Position numbers and translations under genes: made by a program. This document shows positions 46,100-57,849 of a stretch of 64,000 bases of DNA, piece after piece (position 1 is the stretch's first letter; each line of letters begins with the position of its first letter). The DNA is from Macrocystis pyrifera. Lineage: Eukaryota > Sar > Phaeophyceae > Laminariales > Laminariaceae. Location: NCBI GenBank assembly GCA_031763025.1, contig JASSKH010000010.1, forward strand, positions 5,079,901 through 5,143,900, in the 5' to 3' direction. The notes under the pieces were generated by a model. The model had not been told where the DNA came from and ran no database searches. It saw nothing but the letters and a program-made list of their open reading frames with translations.

Positions 46100-48640
46100 T
46101 CGTTTCCAATAGTTGGTATAGCGGCAAGAAGGGCCACGACGATAGCAGGCAGGCAGGCATATATATATGGTCGGTCGGGACTGTTGTTGCTGCACCTGGT
46201 GCTTGTTGCTGCTATCGAAGCGGCGAGAGCATCCTTCCACAAGCGAACGTCGAATGAAAAAGACCGGGGACACAAGCTAGGAAGGAGGGGCGTCTCGTAA
46301 GCCAGACGGAGTGAATACTTCAGGAAGCGGAATTCAATGTTTACGAAGCTTTCGGCCATGAAGATTACTGATTTTGGGAATATTTGATCGGTATCTCACA
46401 TCCTCCAACGGATTGAGTTGATTAGAAAGATGCTTTCGTTATTAGCTCCTGGCAAGATCGTTGGAATGAGTTCATACTATAATAGGGTTTTAACTGTAGC
46501 GCTCGTGGTTGGTGGCATCGCGGCAGTCTTGAGGGCACTTCATGAGACACAAAATATGTGAAAATATTTAGAACTGACATCGGCGCATATCGAGAAATTG
46601 TTTGCAAGCCTTGGGACTTTCTGATTATTGCTTCCTTTCGCCCCAAGCGCGTCTATTGAAAAAATGCCTGCTATGCTACCGAGAAAACTAACAGCGGATC
46701 AAATACAAAATCTACCCAGAGCCCCCTTACATAAGAGACCCATTCTGTATGCACACGAACATTTTCTACGTATGCTACGCACCACTGCTGTACGTTGACA
46801 CGGTATGTTAATTTTCTTCTTTCGGGGAATGTTTATGAGTGATCAACGTTGAAGCTCATGCTAAAGATTGTCGGGTGGCATACACACAAACACTTGCTGT
46901 AGGTACACTCACCTCGGCAAAGACGTCTGCTTTTTAGACGGCATATACTCTGGGCAGCTTGCGCCGATTCGTTTTGCCGGCGCAATCTCCCCAGATTGCG
47001 TGCATCTTCTCCCACACTCCTGTACGCCGCACCAAACGACGACAACCGCGCCACAACGAAGGCAAGGGTATCAGGCGGCAGGAAAAAATTGCACCAGGTA
47101 CTCGACAGCTCAAGCTCGGGCACAGAAGACGGGATCGTCAAGAAAAGGCCGAGCGAGGAGGTGGTCATCAACGACAAAACAACACGATGCTATTTGTATG
47201 TCCCGGCAGCACAAAAAGGACATATATTCGGGAGAAATAGGCTGCGGGCATACAGCAGTATAAAGTAGAAGTATATTCGAGATATTAAGAGTACAGCATG
47301 CTACTGTAGTTCGACATACTGCTGTACCGGCGTTTCCCCTGTTGTCGGATGCGGAGGCAGCACCAATCGACAGCGAACCCCCGACGTCCCTCACTCCCTC
47401 ATTCACAACGATAAGGCCAATCACTACAGTAGTATCTTCGCGTCTGTTCGGGAAAGGGTGGCTGTCATCTGGTAGGCGGATTTATCTACAGAAAAATGCC
47501 CGAGATCGTAAACAAGAAAGGAACCTTTGCCCACCTTTCCTGTCCCTTTTTCATAAGCTACCCAAGGCAGCTGCTACTGGGGCAGGGCCTTGCCTCTCCC
47601 CTAACGAGAGGTGTCGCTCTCGTTGTTGCTGTTGTTGCTGTTGTTGGGAGAAGGAGAGCTCGTGCGCAGATTTATTATTTTTCACCGGTTCGAACCCTAT
47701 TAGCCATCGTTGGTGATATAGCCCATATGTTGAGTTTGAGTACGTAGAGAGCAGATCGGGAGAAGACGGAGTGGGAGGACGAAGAGTGAGGCTATATGGC
47801 TTGTGCTCGATGTTTTTCATGTGAGATATGAGCAACATCATGTCGATGCCGACAGAAGAACGGCTCTTTTCGTAGTAGTAGTTGTTGTTGGTGTTGTTAT
47901 CACATTTAGAGCCCGGAGAACACTAAAAAAAAATCGTTCAATCAGATGCAAATTAAACTAAAAAAAAAAATCAAGTCCAATAGAAAGAGCCGAAAGTCCG
48001 GCCCTTCCTCTCATATCAAGGAGTCCGTAGTGTACTCGTAGAGGCGCAGCTTCAATAAACAAATATTATAATAAAACTTAACACAAAATAAAGACCGCGG
48101 ATCTCATAATCATCGAAAGGTCAAGATCGCGAAAAAACTCCACACCGACCAACTTTTAAAAGTCAAGATCGCGGAAGGGCAACCAACCAGCCAATCCGGT
48201 ATTACTTTCGGCGAAGTTCTTGATCTCACAGCTGGGGGCTCGGCGAAACACACCTGGTACTTGGAATAAAAAACTCCCCATCCCCGTACGAGTATAGACT
48301 GCGGTATCGGGGTATTTAGGCAGTACACAAGCCCTGCTGTACCCCCAAAACCGACGTACCACTACACAGCAGTTAATAGACTCCACCAGAACTCTGCCAT
48401 TAAATTCCCTCTCCCACTTGGCACCCTGATCCCGTGCCGACCTGATCCCATCCGGACCTAAGCCCTCCAAACGCCAAACTGGCCCTGGGTATATAACTTG
48501 CAGCCGGAAGGACCGATTTAGCACCTTGACTCCGCGCAAACTTGTGGAATTTTTAGTTCATGTTTTACTACGGGTTTCCTTGTTGGACCAGGGCACCAAG
48601 TGGGCCTTGCCGGTGGCGAGTAGTTACAGAGCTTTTCGCG
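46100..48640. other. No gene recognised
   Basis: Several frames look moderately protein-like. One is the plus-strand frame ending near 47,268, with KARVSGGRKKLHQVLDSSSS and SEEVVINDKTTRCYLYVPA. A minus-strand frame around 46,905-47,000 ends in a GTGAGT donor. None matches a family I know. A GTT microsatellite is at 47,620-47,645 and another near 47,880-47,900. Confidence 0.35.
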
Positions 48641-48644
48641 AGGT

Positions 48645-49565
48645 CAGGTCAAACCTAACGGGTCGGGTCGGGTCAGACCCGCGAATTTTTTTAGGCTTGT
48701 TGACTTGACCCCACCCGACCCGTGAGATTTTGAAACCCTCTTGACCCGACCCGACCCGACCCGCGAGATTTAAAAAACTGCTGACCCGACCCGACCCGTG
48801 AGATTTGAAAATCTCCTGACCCGACCCGACCCGACCCGACCCGACCCGCGAAATTTCAAAACCTCCTGACCCGACCCGACCGACCCGACCTACCACCTTC
48901 CGATTGGCCCGTGAGACCCGGGTTGCATGCGGGTCGGGTCACCTTGACCCGCGATATCATTTATCTTGACTCGTGGGTTCGACCCGCGGATCCGGCACGT
49001 GGGTCGACACTTCAAAAACAATTAAATACTCATTTCAATGCCCCGCAGCGATATGTGGCCTGGCTGTAGTGGGTATAGATGGATGCGGGCATGCGTATAG
49101 GATTTGGCGATGTTTTAATGTTTTGAACATTATACCAAAGGAGGATAATGGAGTATTAGTACGAGATAAGCCTTTGGGTAAGAGAGCGGGAAGTGCTTCA
49201 AGTGTCGGATCTGCGAGCCGGATGCGAGGGTCCGACTCGCGGGTCAGCCAAAAACAACTCGCGGGTCATGCTGGCCCGACCCGCGAGTGACCCGTTTCTG
49301 ACGGGAAATGACCTGACCCAACCGGTGAGCTTTTCATCACCTCTTGACCCTATCTGACCCGATCCGTGAGATTTGAAAAATTCTTGACCCGACCCGACCC
49401 GACCCGTGAGTTTTGAAGAACTCTTGACCCGACCTCACCCGACCCGCGAAATTTGAAACCTCTTGATCCGACCCAACCCGTGAGATTGTGAACACGTCCT
49501 GACCCGACCCGACCCGACCCGACCCGTGACATTTTGAACATCCCGTGACCCGCGAAAAGCCCTGA
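48645..49565. repeat. GACCC-rich interrupted arrays
   Basis: Runs of GACCC (48,735-48,760, 48,818-48,846, 49,385-49,405, 49,500-49,526) are spaced by CGYGAGATTTGAAAANYTC-like linkers. This gives ~45-55 bp higher-order units with a spacer region at 48,960-49,250. It is not the TTAGGG type of telomere. Confidence 0.8.
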
Positions 49566-49717
49566 ATAATTATATATCCAGGGTCAGTGTGGTAGGATTA
49601 GGTCCCGGGTGCGGAATCAGGGTGTCATGCGGGAGCATCAGAGAATCTACGGTAGAAGCAGAGTCCTGGTGCAGTATAGCAGGTATTAGATATAAAAAAA
49701 TATCCTTATATATACAA

Positions 49718-49928
49718 CAGTGGGGTACCCACTTTAAGACCATCCCGTGGCAACGCCATTTACGTGGTGTTTTCTCTACTCATGGTCTCATATTTTACTG
49801 CTGTACTGCACGAATTGACCCATACTAATTCCAAGTAGATTGTTGTTTGTGGCTAACATATTTCCCTGGTCGTATCTCCCTAATAAAGGGCTCAATAACC
49901 GGATGGTCTCAAAGTGGGTACCCCACTG
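49718..49928. mobile_element. MITE-like element family 5
   Basis: 211 bp with 28-bp terminal inverted repeats differing at one base: CAGTGGGGTACCCACTTTAA at the left, and the reverse complement of the right end is CAGTGGGGTACCCACTTTGA. No coding sequence and only one copy in the window. Ends starting CAG are common in hAT elements, but the family is not proven. Confidence 0.65.
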
Positions 49929-50053
49929 CTGTACCTGGTCTGTCGGCTCTGTGAGTACGGCTTACGTACGCCTATGCCGTAGTCTATGGGGGTACGGAAT
50001 TTTTGTATAGTGCTGTACTGGGACCAAGCACTGCTTGTACGTTAACCCCTTTC

Positions 50054-50232
50054 ACCGGCGTTTTTTGGATGGGGGTATTCAATAATACAGTAATGTGGAG
50101 TTGGGTTTCCGCACCGGCGTTTTTTGGATGGGGGTATTCAATAATACTGTAGTGTGGAGTTACCTTTCCGCGCCGGCGTTTTTGGGATGGGGGTATTCAA
50201 CAATACAATAGTGTGGAGTTGGCTTCCCGCAG
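50054..50232. repeat. Tandem repeat, three units of about 61 bp
   Basis: Units begin CCGGCGTTTTTTGGATGGGG and contain GTATTCAATAATAC and GTGTGGAGTT. Similarity between units is about 90 percent by eye, so the array is young. Confidence 0.9.
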
Positions 50233-50817
50233 CCCGTCGACTTTCGAAATTCGAAATTCTCGATACAGGTTTCTATATAATAATTCGTACGTGGCACATA
50301 AAATACTGCTGTACGTACTGTAGTACGTGACAGCTACTCAGATAACAAGCACTAGGACCAAAAAAAACAGGCCGGCATTCACCGGAAAACAAGAAATTCG
50401 TAGACCGTTATGCTGAAGATAATGTAGGAGGCACCCGACCCCAATAAAATAAATCTATTAACAGCCTGGATCAGCATCCCTGTTTACTGGTATCACTGAG
50501 TATGTTGTTGTATCATGTTGATGTCCTCGTCTACTACTGTGTACTACGTACGAGTACTGCTGCTGTGCCCCGTGCATTCGAACTACAAGGAGCTGGTCGA
50601 GGGGGTTGTGGGCTATAGGTAGAATATACCGGTACGAGCAATATTGACCAGGTTCGTGGCTTCAGCCTTCAGCTAGCTGTGTTTCCAAAATGATATATTT
50701 TACATATGAATGGAAGGGTGAGTATTCAGTACCCATGACAGCAGTCAGTCGTACTGCTGTACCTGCTACTGGTATATAGCAAGGGAGGAATTGTGTCAAT
50801 GTTGCAACACCTAGATT

Positions 50818-50943
50818 AGGTGGGCGATTGTATAACCTTTCACCAGTAGCCCAACGGACTAAGACCTTAAAACATGGCGTCTCTACGGCAGTTAAAGGTA
50901 TTAGTCGGTTGGGCTACTGGTGAAAGGTTAACCACCCGCCTAC
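50818..50943. other. Long hairpin with ~35-bp near-perfect stem
   Basis: AACCTTTCACCAGTAGCCCA and its continuation pair with the reverse complement at 50,893-50,932, with about two or three mismatches over 35 bp, around a ~24-base loop. Weaker pairing extends to GGTGGGCG/CCCGCC at the outside. It could be a foldback MITE or a microRNA-type precursor. No second copy is in the window. Confidence 0.55.
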
Positions 50944-50944
50944 C

Positions 50945-52860
50945 CAAAGTGAGACATATGTCACATTGATCAGCATTTGCTCCTCGTGATCCAAGCTTTC
51001 GCATGTTTTTCCCCGCGTATGTACGAAACAAAATGGACTTCAGACAGCCGTCGCGCAGCCGTAGTATGGTAGATGCATATGAATGCCGAACAACTGAGCA
51101 ACTCATCCCATCATCTATCCTCTACCAATGCCAGTACCACTACCACTGCCAGGTACCTGGGATACCATCTGCAGTCAGGACTCCTCTATGCTTATTGATG
51201 AAGCTACTCGTACGAGCGTAGAACCAACCCAACCCCTATATCCCTAACCCTATACCCCGACCTGGGTCCAAACGGGCCACACAGGCTGCGCCGCTTTGGC
51301 ATCAAACGAGAAAATCCGAGGAGTTGCCACGATTCTGAACTGGACCAATATTTTCCACCCCGGGTTTTTTTAATAAAATTATGAAATACGTCAGCTGTGA
51401 GTTCGACTGATTCTTAAATTTAAAAAAAACAAAAAAATCACGTCAGCTGTGAGTTCAACCGATCGGTCGATACTCAACTTTGAAAGGTGCGTGAACCGTT
51501 CGCGCGTTTTCCATTATTTCCGGCCAGTGACTCCCCTGGAAGCTACCAGGGTCGACGAAACGATAATACTTACAGCAGGCTCGATTTCCAATTGATTTCG
51601 GCCAGTGCCATTTCGCGCACTGGGTTTCTGGGCGGCTCTAAGCTCGAATCCCTAAGTTCTTCTTCGGTGCATTTAATCGCGCCGCTATTTTGACACGCTT
51701 CGTTTGGACCTTCGGCTGATTCGTGCCGACCAGACAGCGGGTGTATCAGCTTAGTGCTTCGTCTACGAGTACGTACAGCGCGTAGTGATTATCGCCAGAC
51801 TGGCCGTCCGTGCTTTCTCAACAGAGGCCTGCACCTCGACGTCGGGGTCCTGCAGTGATCAAAATTGGTCGACATGCGGAAAGACACAAAATGAGACGAA
51901 AAATAACCTCCAACTAAACGTTTGCAATTGCGTATTGAACTGAGGACAGCTACAGCTCCCCACAAGCAGCCACAAGCAGCCTCAGCCCGGGAAATGGAGG
52001 CGCGCTCCATATATGGGGTGTGTGAGGACGTCGGGTGCGCCAGACAGCAGTCGTAGTCAGCAGGACAAAGATGTCGCAAAAATCTACTCTGGTTGCTTGC
52101 CCTCCCGGAGCCTATAAATATATATATTGTAATATGTACGTACTCGTACTACTACTGCCGTAGTCGTATTAAGAGTGCCATGGGTACATCGGCAATGAAA
52201 AACGGCTTTCACCAAAGGTCTCCTGGAAGATCTTTTGAAGTCTACTTGTAGTAAGAGGTACCCGGAAAAAGCGCGGAAAAGCGAATTATATTCCCGTGAA
52301 TATATACGAGTATAGCACCTTATTACAGCAGTGGTAAGTTATTTTGCCCAAGAAAGCTCTGGATTATTGTTCATTTGAAGCAGCTTTCTGAAATTTAGAA
52401 GAAGAACGGATGTTGTTTGCAACTCCCTTGCCTAATATGTCATAGTATATTTCCAAGCAAAACGCCCTACGAGTACCCGCTACGAGTGCTCGATAACAAA
52501 AAAATCCTGAGAGGTTCGCAGCTATTGGCTATGACCCTTACTATTACTATTAATAGGGTCATACCAGTATATATAGCGTCATAACTCATTACCCACATAC
52601 AGCAGCAGTACTGGCTTGGCCCGCTCACCAGAAAGCAACTCACAAGAAAGTCAGCCTGAAAAAATAAAAACATTTAGAAAGCCCCCAGCCTACGTAGTCA
52701 GTTAATCTTTGAGAAAGTAGAGCCCTCCCGATGGCTGGCCTGAGCCCAAGGCACCATTTATTGTGCACTATAGTACCAGTACACAATAATAGGAAAAACG
52801 TCTTCTCGGGGACCAACATGAGAAAGTTCAACATAAGAAAGCACGCTTTCGGGTCAGGTT
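50945..52860. other. No gene recognised
   Basis: Two direct copies of CGTCAGCTGTGAGTTCRACYGAT occur at 51,389-51,412 and 51,441-51,463; the first is an inverted match to 15,268-15,291. The rest is low in coding signal, with short AT tracts at 52,115-52,130. Confidence 0.45.
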
Positions 52861-52861
52861 A

Positions 52862-52977
52862 TTAATAGTAAAAACACGGAAATATATAGGCTTTAGTGTA
52901 TACCGTAGGTCCTATTAACCATGGTCCTCCGTAATAAGGCAAGCAACAAATGAGTACGCCCCCCCCCCCCCCCCCCC
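52862..52977 (+). mobile_element. MITE family 1 fragment abutting a LINE-A poly(C) end
   Basis: 52,862-52,934 is the right two-thirds of MITE family 1, ending TCCTCCGTAA then TA. 52,935-52,956 is the LINE-A terminus AAGGCAAGCAACAAATGAGT, followed by CG and a 19-C run. It gives a third independent LINE-A end with poly(C), in plus orientation. Confidence 0.65.
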
Positions 52978-52979
52978 GG

Positions 52980-54200
52980 TCTGAGCGGCGGGATATTTGG
53001 GGCGTCGGTACCTTCTACGGCCGTACGTTGCACCATTTGGCAGAGTTACACAGCAGTACGTATCTAAAATCCAAAATCTAAACTCGTTTCAAGACCCGTA
53101 TTATTGCTGTACTGGGCTGATCACCAGTAAGTTTAGTGCCTCCAATAATAGTACTGCTGGTCTAGTTTACAACAGCAGTAGCGCTGCGTAGCAGACCAAG
53201 CGGCACAGCAGCAGGCACGCATAGTATATACCCGGTTGATGAGCTTTGCACAAAACCAAACACAAACAAACCTGCCCCCTGCAGGCTGAGCAGGTCCGAA
53301 AATTGAAAATCGAGGAAATTTGAATGTTTTGGAACTACTTTCAACGACAAGAGATGAAGAACTGTTTTTCTCAGAGCTCGCCGTGGACTGCTTGCTGTGC
53401 ATGTACAAAGGGGAGCCGATATGTGTCGGGTACTGCGTTCCAGCGTTCAGCGATCGCCCGCCATCACGTAGATACGTAGTGGGTAGGAGCAATGGACATA
53501 TGAACACTCTCTAGCGCATCATGCTGACAGAACACCACGTGTACTCGTACAGCGTATGGCAGCAAGTGTTGAACAAGAACAGCAAGGCGGAGCTTCGCCG
53601 CGGACACATGATCAATCTAGGCTGGAGTTATCACGAGTTGCGCTCACCTGCGTGTAGATGTCCCCCACGCCAGGGGTAAGCATACCTACACCTGCAGTAA
53701 GGATGGAAGCCAGGGTACTGCAGTGCGCCATGATGTGGCTCGATCTACGTACGTAAAGCGCCCAAGCTCCCAAAGCTGGCATGTGGTATTTTGACATCAT
53801 TTGGTGCAGCAGGGTTTCTCTTTTGATTTCCTATGCACTGCTGTCTCGGGCGGCGGGGGCCATGAAACGAACGCGGAGGAAAAATAAATGTTCCGGTTCG
53901 ACTATTAATACGAGATACCAGATATCAGGAACAAACAAGTACATTCGGTCGAAGACCGGCTGAGGGACATCTCGACCGTACGAGTACCCCCTATATCATA
54001 GTTGGCTTTGCATCGCCCTGTCTCAGGCAGTGAACCCACACATTGGGTGCTACGTAAAAGAAGATACGAGGTACTATAGGTTTTCGATTGTTACATCAAG
54101 ACTCGCTAGTAATACCTCGTCGTACCATTCATTTTCCCGGGAAAACTCAACATTACCTTCCTTGCCTCACAAGTGGTGCTCGTAGTATGAATGGGATTCA
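52980..54200. other. No gene established; one coding-like stretch
   Basis: The plus-strand frame at about 53,305-53,514 (LLSTTRDEELFFSELAVDCL, then CMYKGEPICVGYCVPAFSDR) and a second frame at about 53,520-53,650 (YSVWQQVLNKNSKAELRRGH) read like protein, but no family, splice pair or neighbour confirms them. Confidence 0.3.
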
Positions 54201-54204
54201 GCTC

Positions 54205-54610
54205 ACTCACCCTTCATGCGACTCGTCGAACACCTCACAGCACTTTGTGCTTAGTGCAAGAAATGTCTGCTTGACCGGTAAAAACCCGGCGTGCTCCGTC
54301 CCGGTGTATTGTAGAGATAGATGCGAGGGTCGATATGGTCATACACGGCGGCGTAATTCGATGCGAGTCGACGAGCGAAGAAAAGGCTGCAGTCTTCTTG
54401 GGATAAAAATGCAAGGCAAGAACCGTAGTGGGGAGGAGGGAAGAGAGAGCCTGCCTGCCTGCCTATCATACTTCGTGACCCCGAATCTGAGTCACGACTG
54501 GGATAGAGAGAGAAAAGGAGGGCAAAGAACAGAATATATGGGAGGGGAAGAAAAAAAAATCTAAACGACGACGACCACGGGCATGCATGACATAATAAGT
54601 GCACCCCCCC
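54205..54610 (+). mobile_element. Retroelement 3' unit, diverged copy D4
   Basis: The 5' part (CTCACCCTTCATGCGACTCG through GCGAGGGTC) matches copies D1-D3. After about 210 bp of unrelated sequence comes GGGCATGCATGACATAATAA then GTGCACCCCCCC, again ending in C. Confidence 0.5.
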
Positions 54611-54843
54611 TCCTTTTGGCTCTGTCTGGTCCCTAGCCCTTCGGTCCTTGAAATTCAGACCCGGGGCCATATGTATTAGCAGCAGGGTTCTCCTCCCCCT
54701 ACCCGCTAGTATTGCCCTCGCTTTAATTGTTATCGCGCTTGTCATGTGTCGTTGCGGCCAGCAAGCTGCGTGCCTTCCGTTCGTCGGTCCCCACACTACG
54801 ACTCGTCCGTCGCACGCTGCAGTATTAACGGACTACTAAGACT

Positions 54844-55077
54844 CATTCTTATATCGGAGAGCTTTTTTTCCATTATTTCCAAAGTTTGGAAAAAATTGGA
54901 GATATGTATCAATGTACGGAGGCGTTCTGTCGCTATTCGTGAAATTCTCCAGAAGTAAAAAATCAGGTTCGTTAAATTTCACATATTTGGGGAAAAAAAA
55001 TCAGGAAAATATGGAAGATTCAAAAATTGCGCGTTGAAATGTGGAAATTATGGAAAAAAAGCTCTCCGATAAGAATG
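54844..55077 (-). mobile_element. MITE-like element family 3, copy 2
   Basis: 234 bp, inverted relative to 4,569-4,805, with ends CATTCTTATATCGGAGAGCT and AAAGCTCTCCGATAAGAATG. The internal match includes AGGAAAATATGGAAGATTCA. Confidence 0.65.
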
Positions 55078-55081
55078 ACCG

Positions 55082-55310
55082 TAAGGGTCGATCTTAACGA
55101 GGAGTGTTTTTCAGGTTTTTTTCAGTATTTTACCGAAACTTCGGTATTTTCCTGATTTTTTCGGGAAAAGCCGAAAAACTCCAACCCTGAAAAACAACGC
55201 GCTGAAGTTTTTAAGGATTTTCAGGAAATTTAGGTACAATGCTGTGGAGGATCGGGCAACACCACCGGCAAAACCGAAATAAAATACGTGTCATTTAAGA
55301 TCGACCCTAA
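55082..55310. mobile_element. MITE-like element family 4
   Basis: 229 bp with 16-17 bp terminal inverted repeats, TAAGGGTCGATCTTAA at the left and TTTAAGATCGACCCTAA at the right, directly beside the family 3 element. Single copy here. Confidence 0.5.
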
Positions 55311-57849
55311 GAGAAGGAGGGGGGGGGGGAGCGTCGTCGGAGCCGCGTCGGTTTTTCCATTGATTGCCTGAAACAGCAGCGAAGAAGAAGGGGCAAATTC
55401 TCTGAAGTTTAGCTGTCACTTGTAATGCAACTCGCGCAGAAGGATATTCAAAACTGTCGTCAACTTGAGTGCGTTAGCCGATAAATTGCCCTCCCTCGTT
55501 TCGTTTTTTCGGGGGCGTTACGGCGGGGCGCGGACGTTTGTTTCAGGCAACTCGAAATGGGTAATTAGTTTTAGGTCGCAGTCGAAGTTATTAACTATTG
55601 AATAAATAGCATTTGCTCGTAATAACTACACGTATACCTATCATACGAGTATCCAAGAGGGTTTCGCCTGGGCGGGCTGACGCCCGCCTTGGCTCGGCGC
55701 ATGCCCGAAATGACCGAGGGTGTAGTAGGCAAACTGAGGCCGTCCATGGGACAGTACTTACTTCCAAGGGGTATATTAAAAATATATCGCGTTAAGAGAA
55801 AAAAAACAATGGAATCAGATTCGATGAATCAGCAACAAGTAAATCTCGGCGCATGCCCGAAATGACCGAGACTGTAGGTAAATCGAGACCGTAAGTACGA
55901 CACAGCACTACTGCCGAGGGGTATACATTAAAGATCAATCGTGTTGGAGTGAAGAGAAAGAGAACTTTGGAATCAGACTTGATGAACCAGCAACAAATAA
56001 AGTTGCCACCCGGCACACTTCATGCAACCTACTTAAGCACATTATGTATGACAAAAAAATATGCTTTACATAGAGTACGCGAAAAATCGACTCAACGTTT
56101 CTGAACCCAGCGAGTATCGCTCAATTGTTTTATTTTACCGACTCGCCTCTTGGGCCTGCTTCGCGATGCCCTTGCTACCTACTTACACATTTTCTTACCA
56201 CACAGCAACCACAGCACTACTACTAGTGGGAGAACTCGCGCAGTCGTATACCTACGTACAACATACCTGCTTGTATGATATGGTGTGATACAACGAGACA
56301 ACATAATAAGGTTGTTATTACGGGGGTCTATAGTTAACAGGACCTATGGCTTACATAAAAACCAATATATTTAGGTATTTTTACTAACAATATTTGGTCC
56401 TGTTTACTATGGTCCCCCGTAATAGCAACAACAAACAGCAGCAGCGTAGCAAATACATAGTGTCCAAAAAAAAACTGAAAACGAATCGTACGTATGCAGG
56501 TATCACCCCCCCCCCAAAAAAAAAACCAGCTGTGCTGGACTCGGACCGGGAAATGACCTGGTGAATGTCGAAATACTGTGCTTCGAGCGAAACTGCATCT
56601 AGTGTACTGGGTCATGGACTGATGCCTTCGTATTTGTACGAGTCGACAATTGAAATCGGAAAAGTTGTCTTGGTGAAAAAATGAAACTAGCGCTCGCCTC
56701 CGGGGCACAGTGCGAGCCGGCCGAGGCCGTCCCTGACGGGGTCGGGAGGGGCGAGCAAGGGGAGGCACGTCCATCAAACGGCGCACCGAGAGGTGGACCC
56801 CAACTCAGGCTAGCTCGGTTTCGGCTCAAAGTCGGGTACAAAATTAGCATTCACACTGCTGAGAGCCAACCTCATGTGTCATGATACGTGTATATATATA
56901 TGTATATGCTGCTTCCCCCGACCGGTAAATTATTACCGTACCCAATTCCTGCGAGTACGTGCTTGTCAAGAAAGGATAGCTCTGAACCCCGGCAATGCGT
57001 CAAGATAATGGACGGCGGCCTAACTACACCTCGTATACCTGTGGTAGCACACAGCTTGAGACTCGCAGTCAGTGCGCCTCCCTCTGCATAACCACTTTTA
57101 ATCGCTACAATTGCCAAGCACATGCGGAGAAATCGCGGTACGATGAGATAAGAAACCTGTTTGTTTCCTTGTGCGAATTCAAGACAGGTTGCAGGCAACA
57201 ACTCACCACACAATTCCTAAGACAAGGAATATGTAGGGATGACATGTTTCCAAAAGGCCGAACGTCGAAAACGTCTAACGTCCGTCGAACCGTCGAACGT
57301 TTCGATTACTATTAATGCTAAGGCTACAGCAGCTCGGCGCTGACGTCCGTCGCTGTGTCACGAGCGAAGGAGCTCAAAACGTAAGCATACGTATAGTATG
57401 TAGGTGTGCTTGAGTATGTGCTCGAACTGGACTCACCTGGTAGCTCCATGAGCCTTATACTCGTTGAAAAGAAACTTGCACCCTTCTTCTGTTGGGTACC
57501 AAGCCTGCCTTCATTATTGCACTATCAGGAGGTCGCCAAGCTGTTGCGCTTCGAGGCGACGTTTAAAAAAGGGAAGTATGCATGCGACCCCACAAGTACG
57601 AACAGTCGCGATCACTGCTACTATAAAGCGGTGCAGGCAACGACGTGATAGTGCAATAGAATAGTCTACTACTGTACGCTCAACAGCAGGGCGGATTCCA
57701 CGGTAGCCTCACCTAACTCTCGCCGCATACCCCAAGCCCCCCCACGAAAACACTACGAAGGTCTCCGTAGAACCAGCCTAGAACATGCTAGTACAACTCC
57801 CTACGGCTTGCATCTCTGGCACGTTCTGTTTCGTGGGAACGGCGTGCCT
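55311..57849. other. No gene recognised
   Basis: Includes a direct duplication (about 55,690-55,800 and 55,848-55,945, sharing GCATGCCCGAAATGACCGAG) and a GC-rich patch at 56,690-56,820 whose frames lack domains. Frames at 56,995-57,315 and 57,406-57,648 are open but unassigned. Confidence 0.4.
56318..56422. mobile_element. MITE family 1, copy 4
   Basis: The full 105 bp, TTACGGGGGTCTATAG to CCCCCGTAA, flanked by TA on both sides. Confidence 0.85.

Noticed and set aside
47640..47720. tRNA gene suggested by GGTTCGAACCC near 47,690
   Set aside because: No A box or acceptor stem at the required distance.
48735..49526. Interstitial telomere
   Set aside because: The repeat is GACCC/GGGTC, not TTAGGG or a known variant, and is interrupted by linkers.
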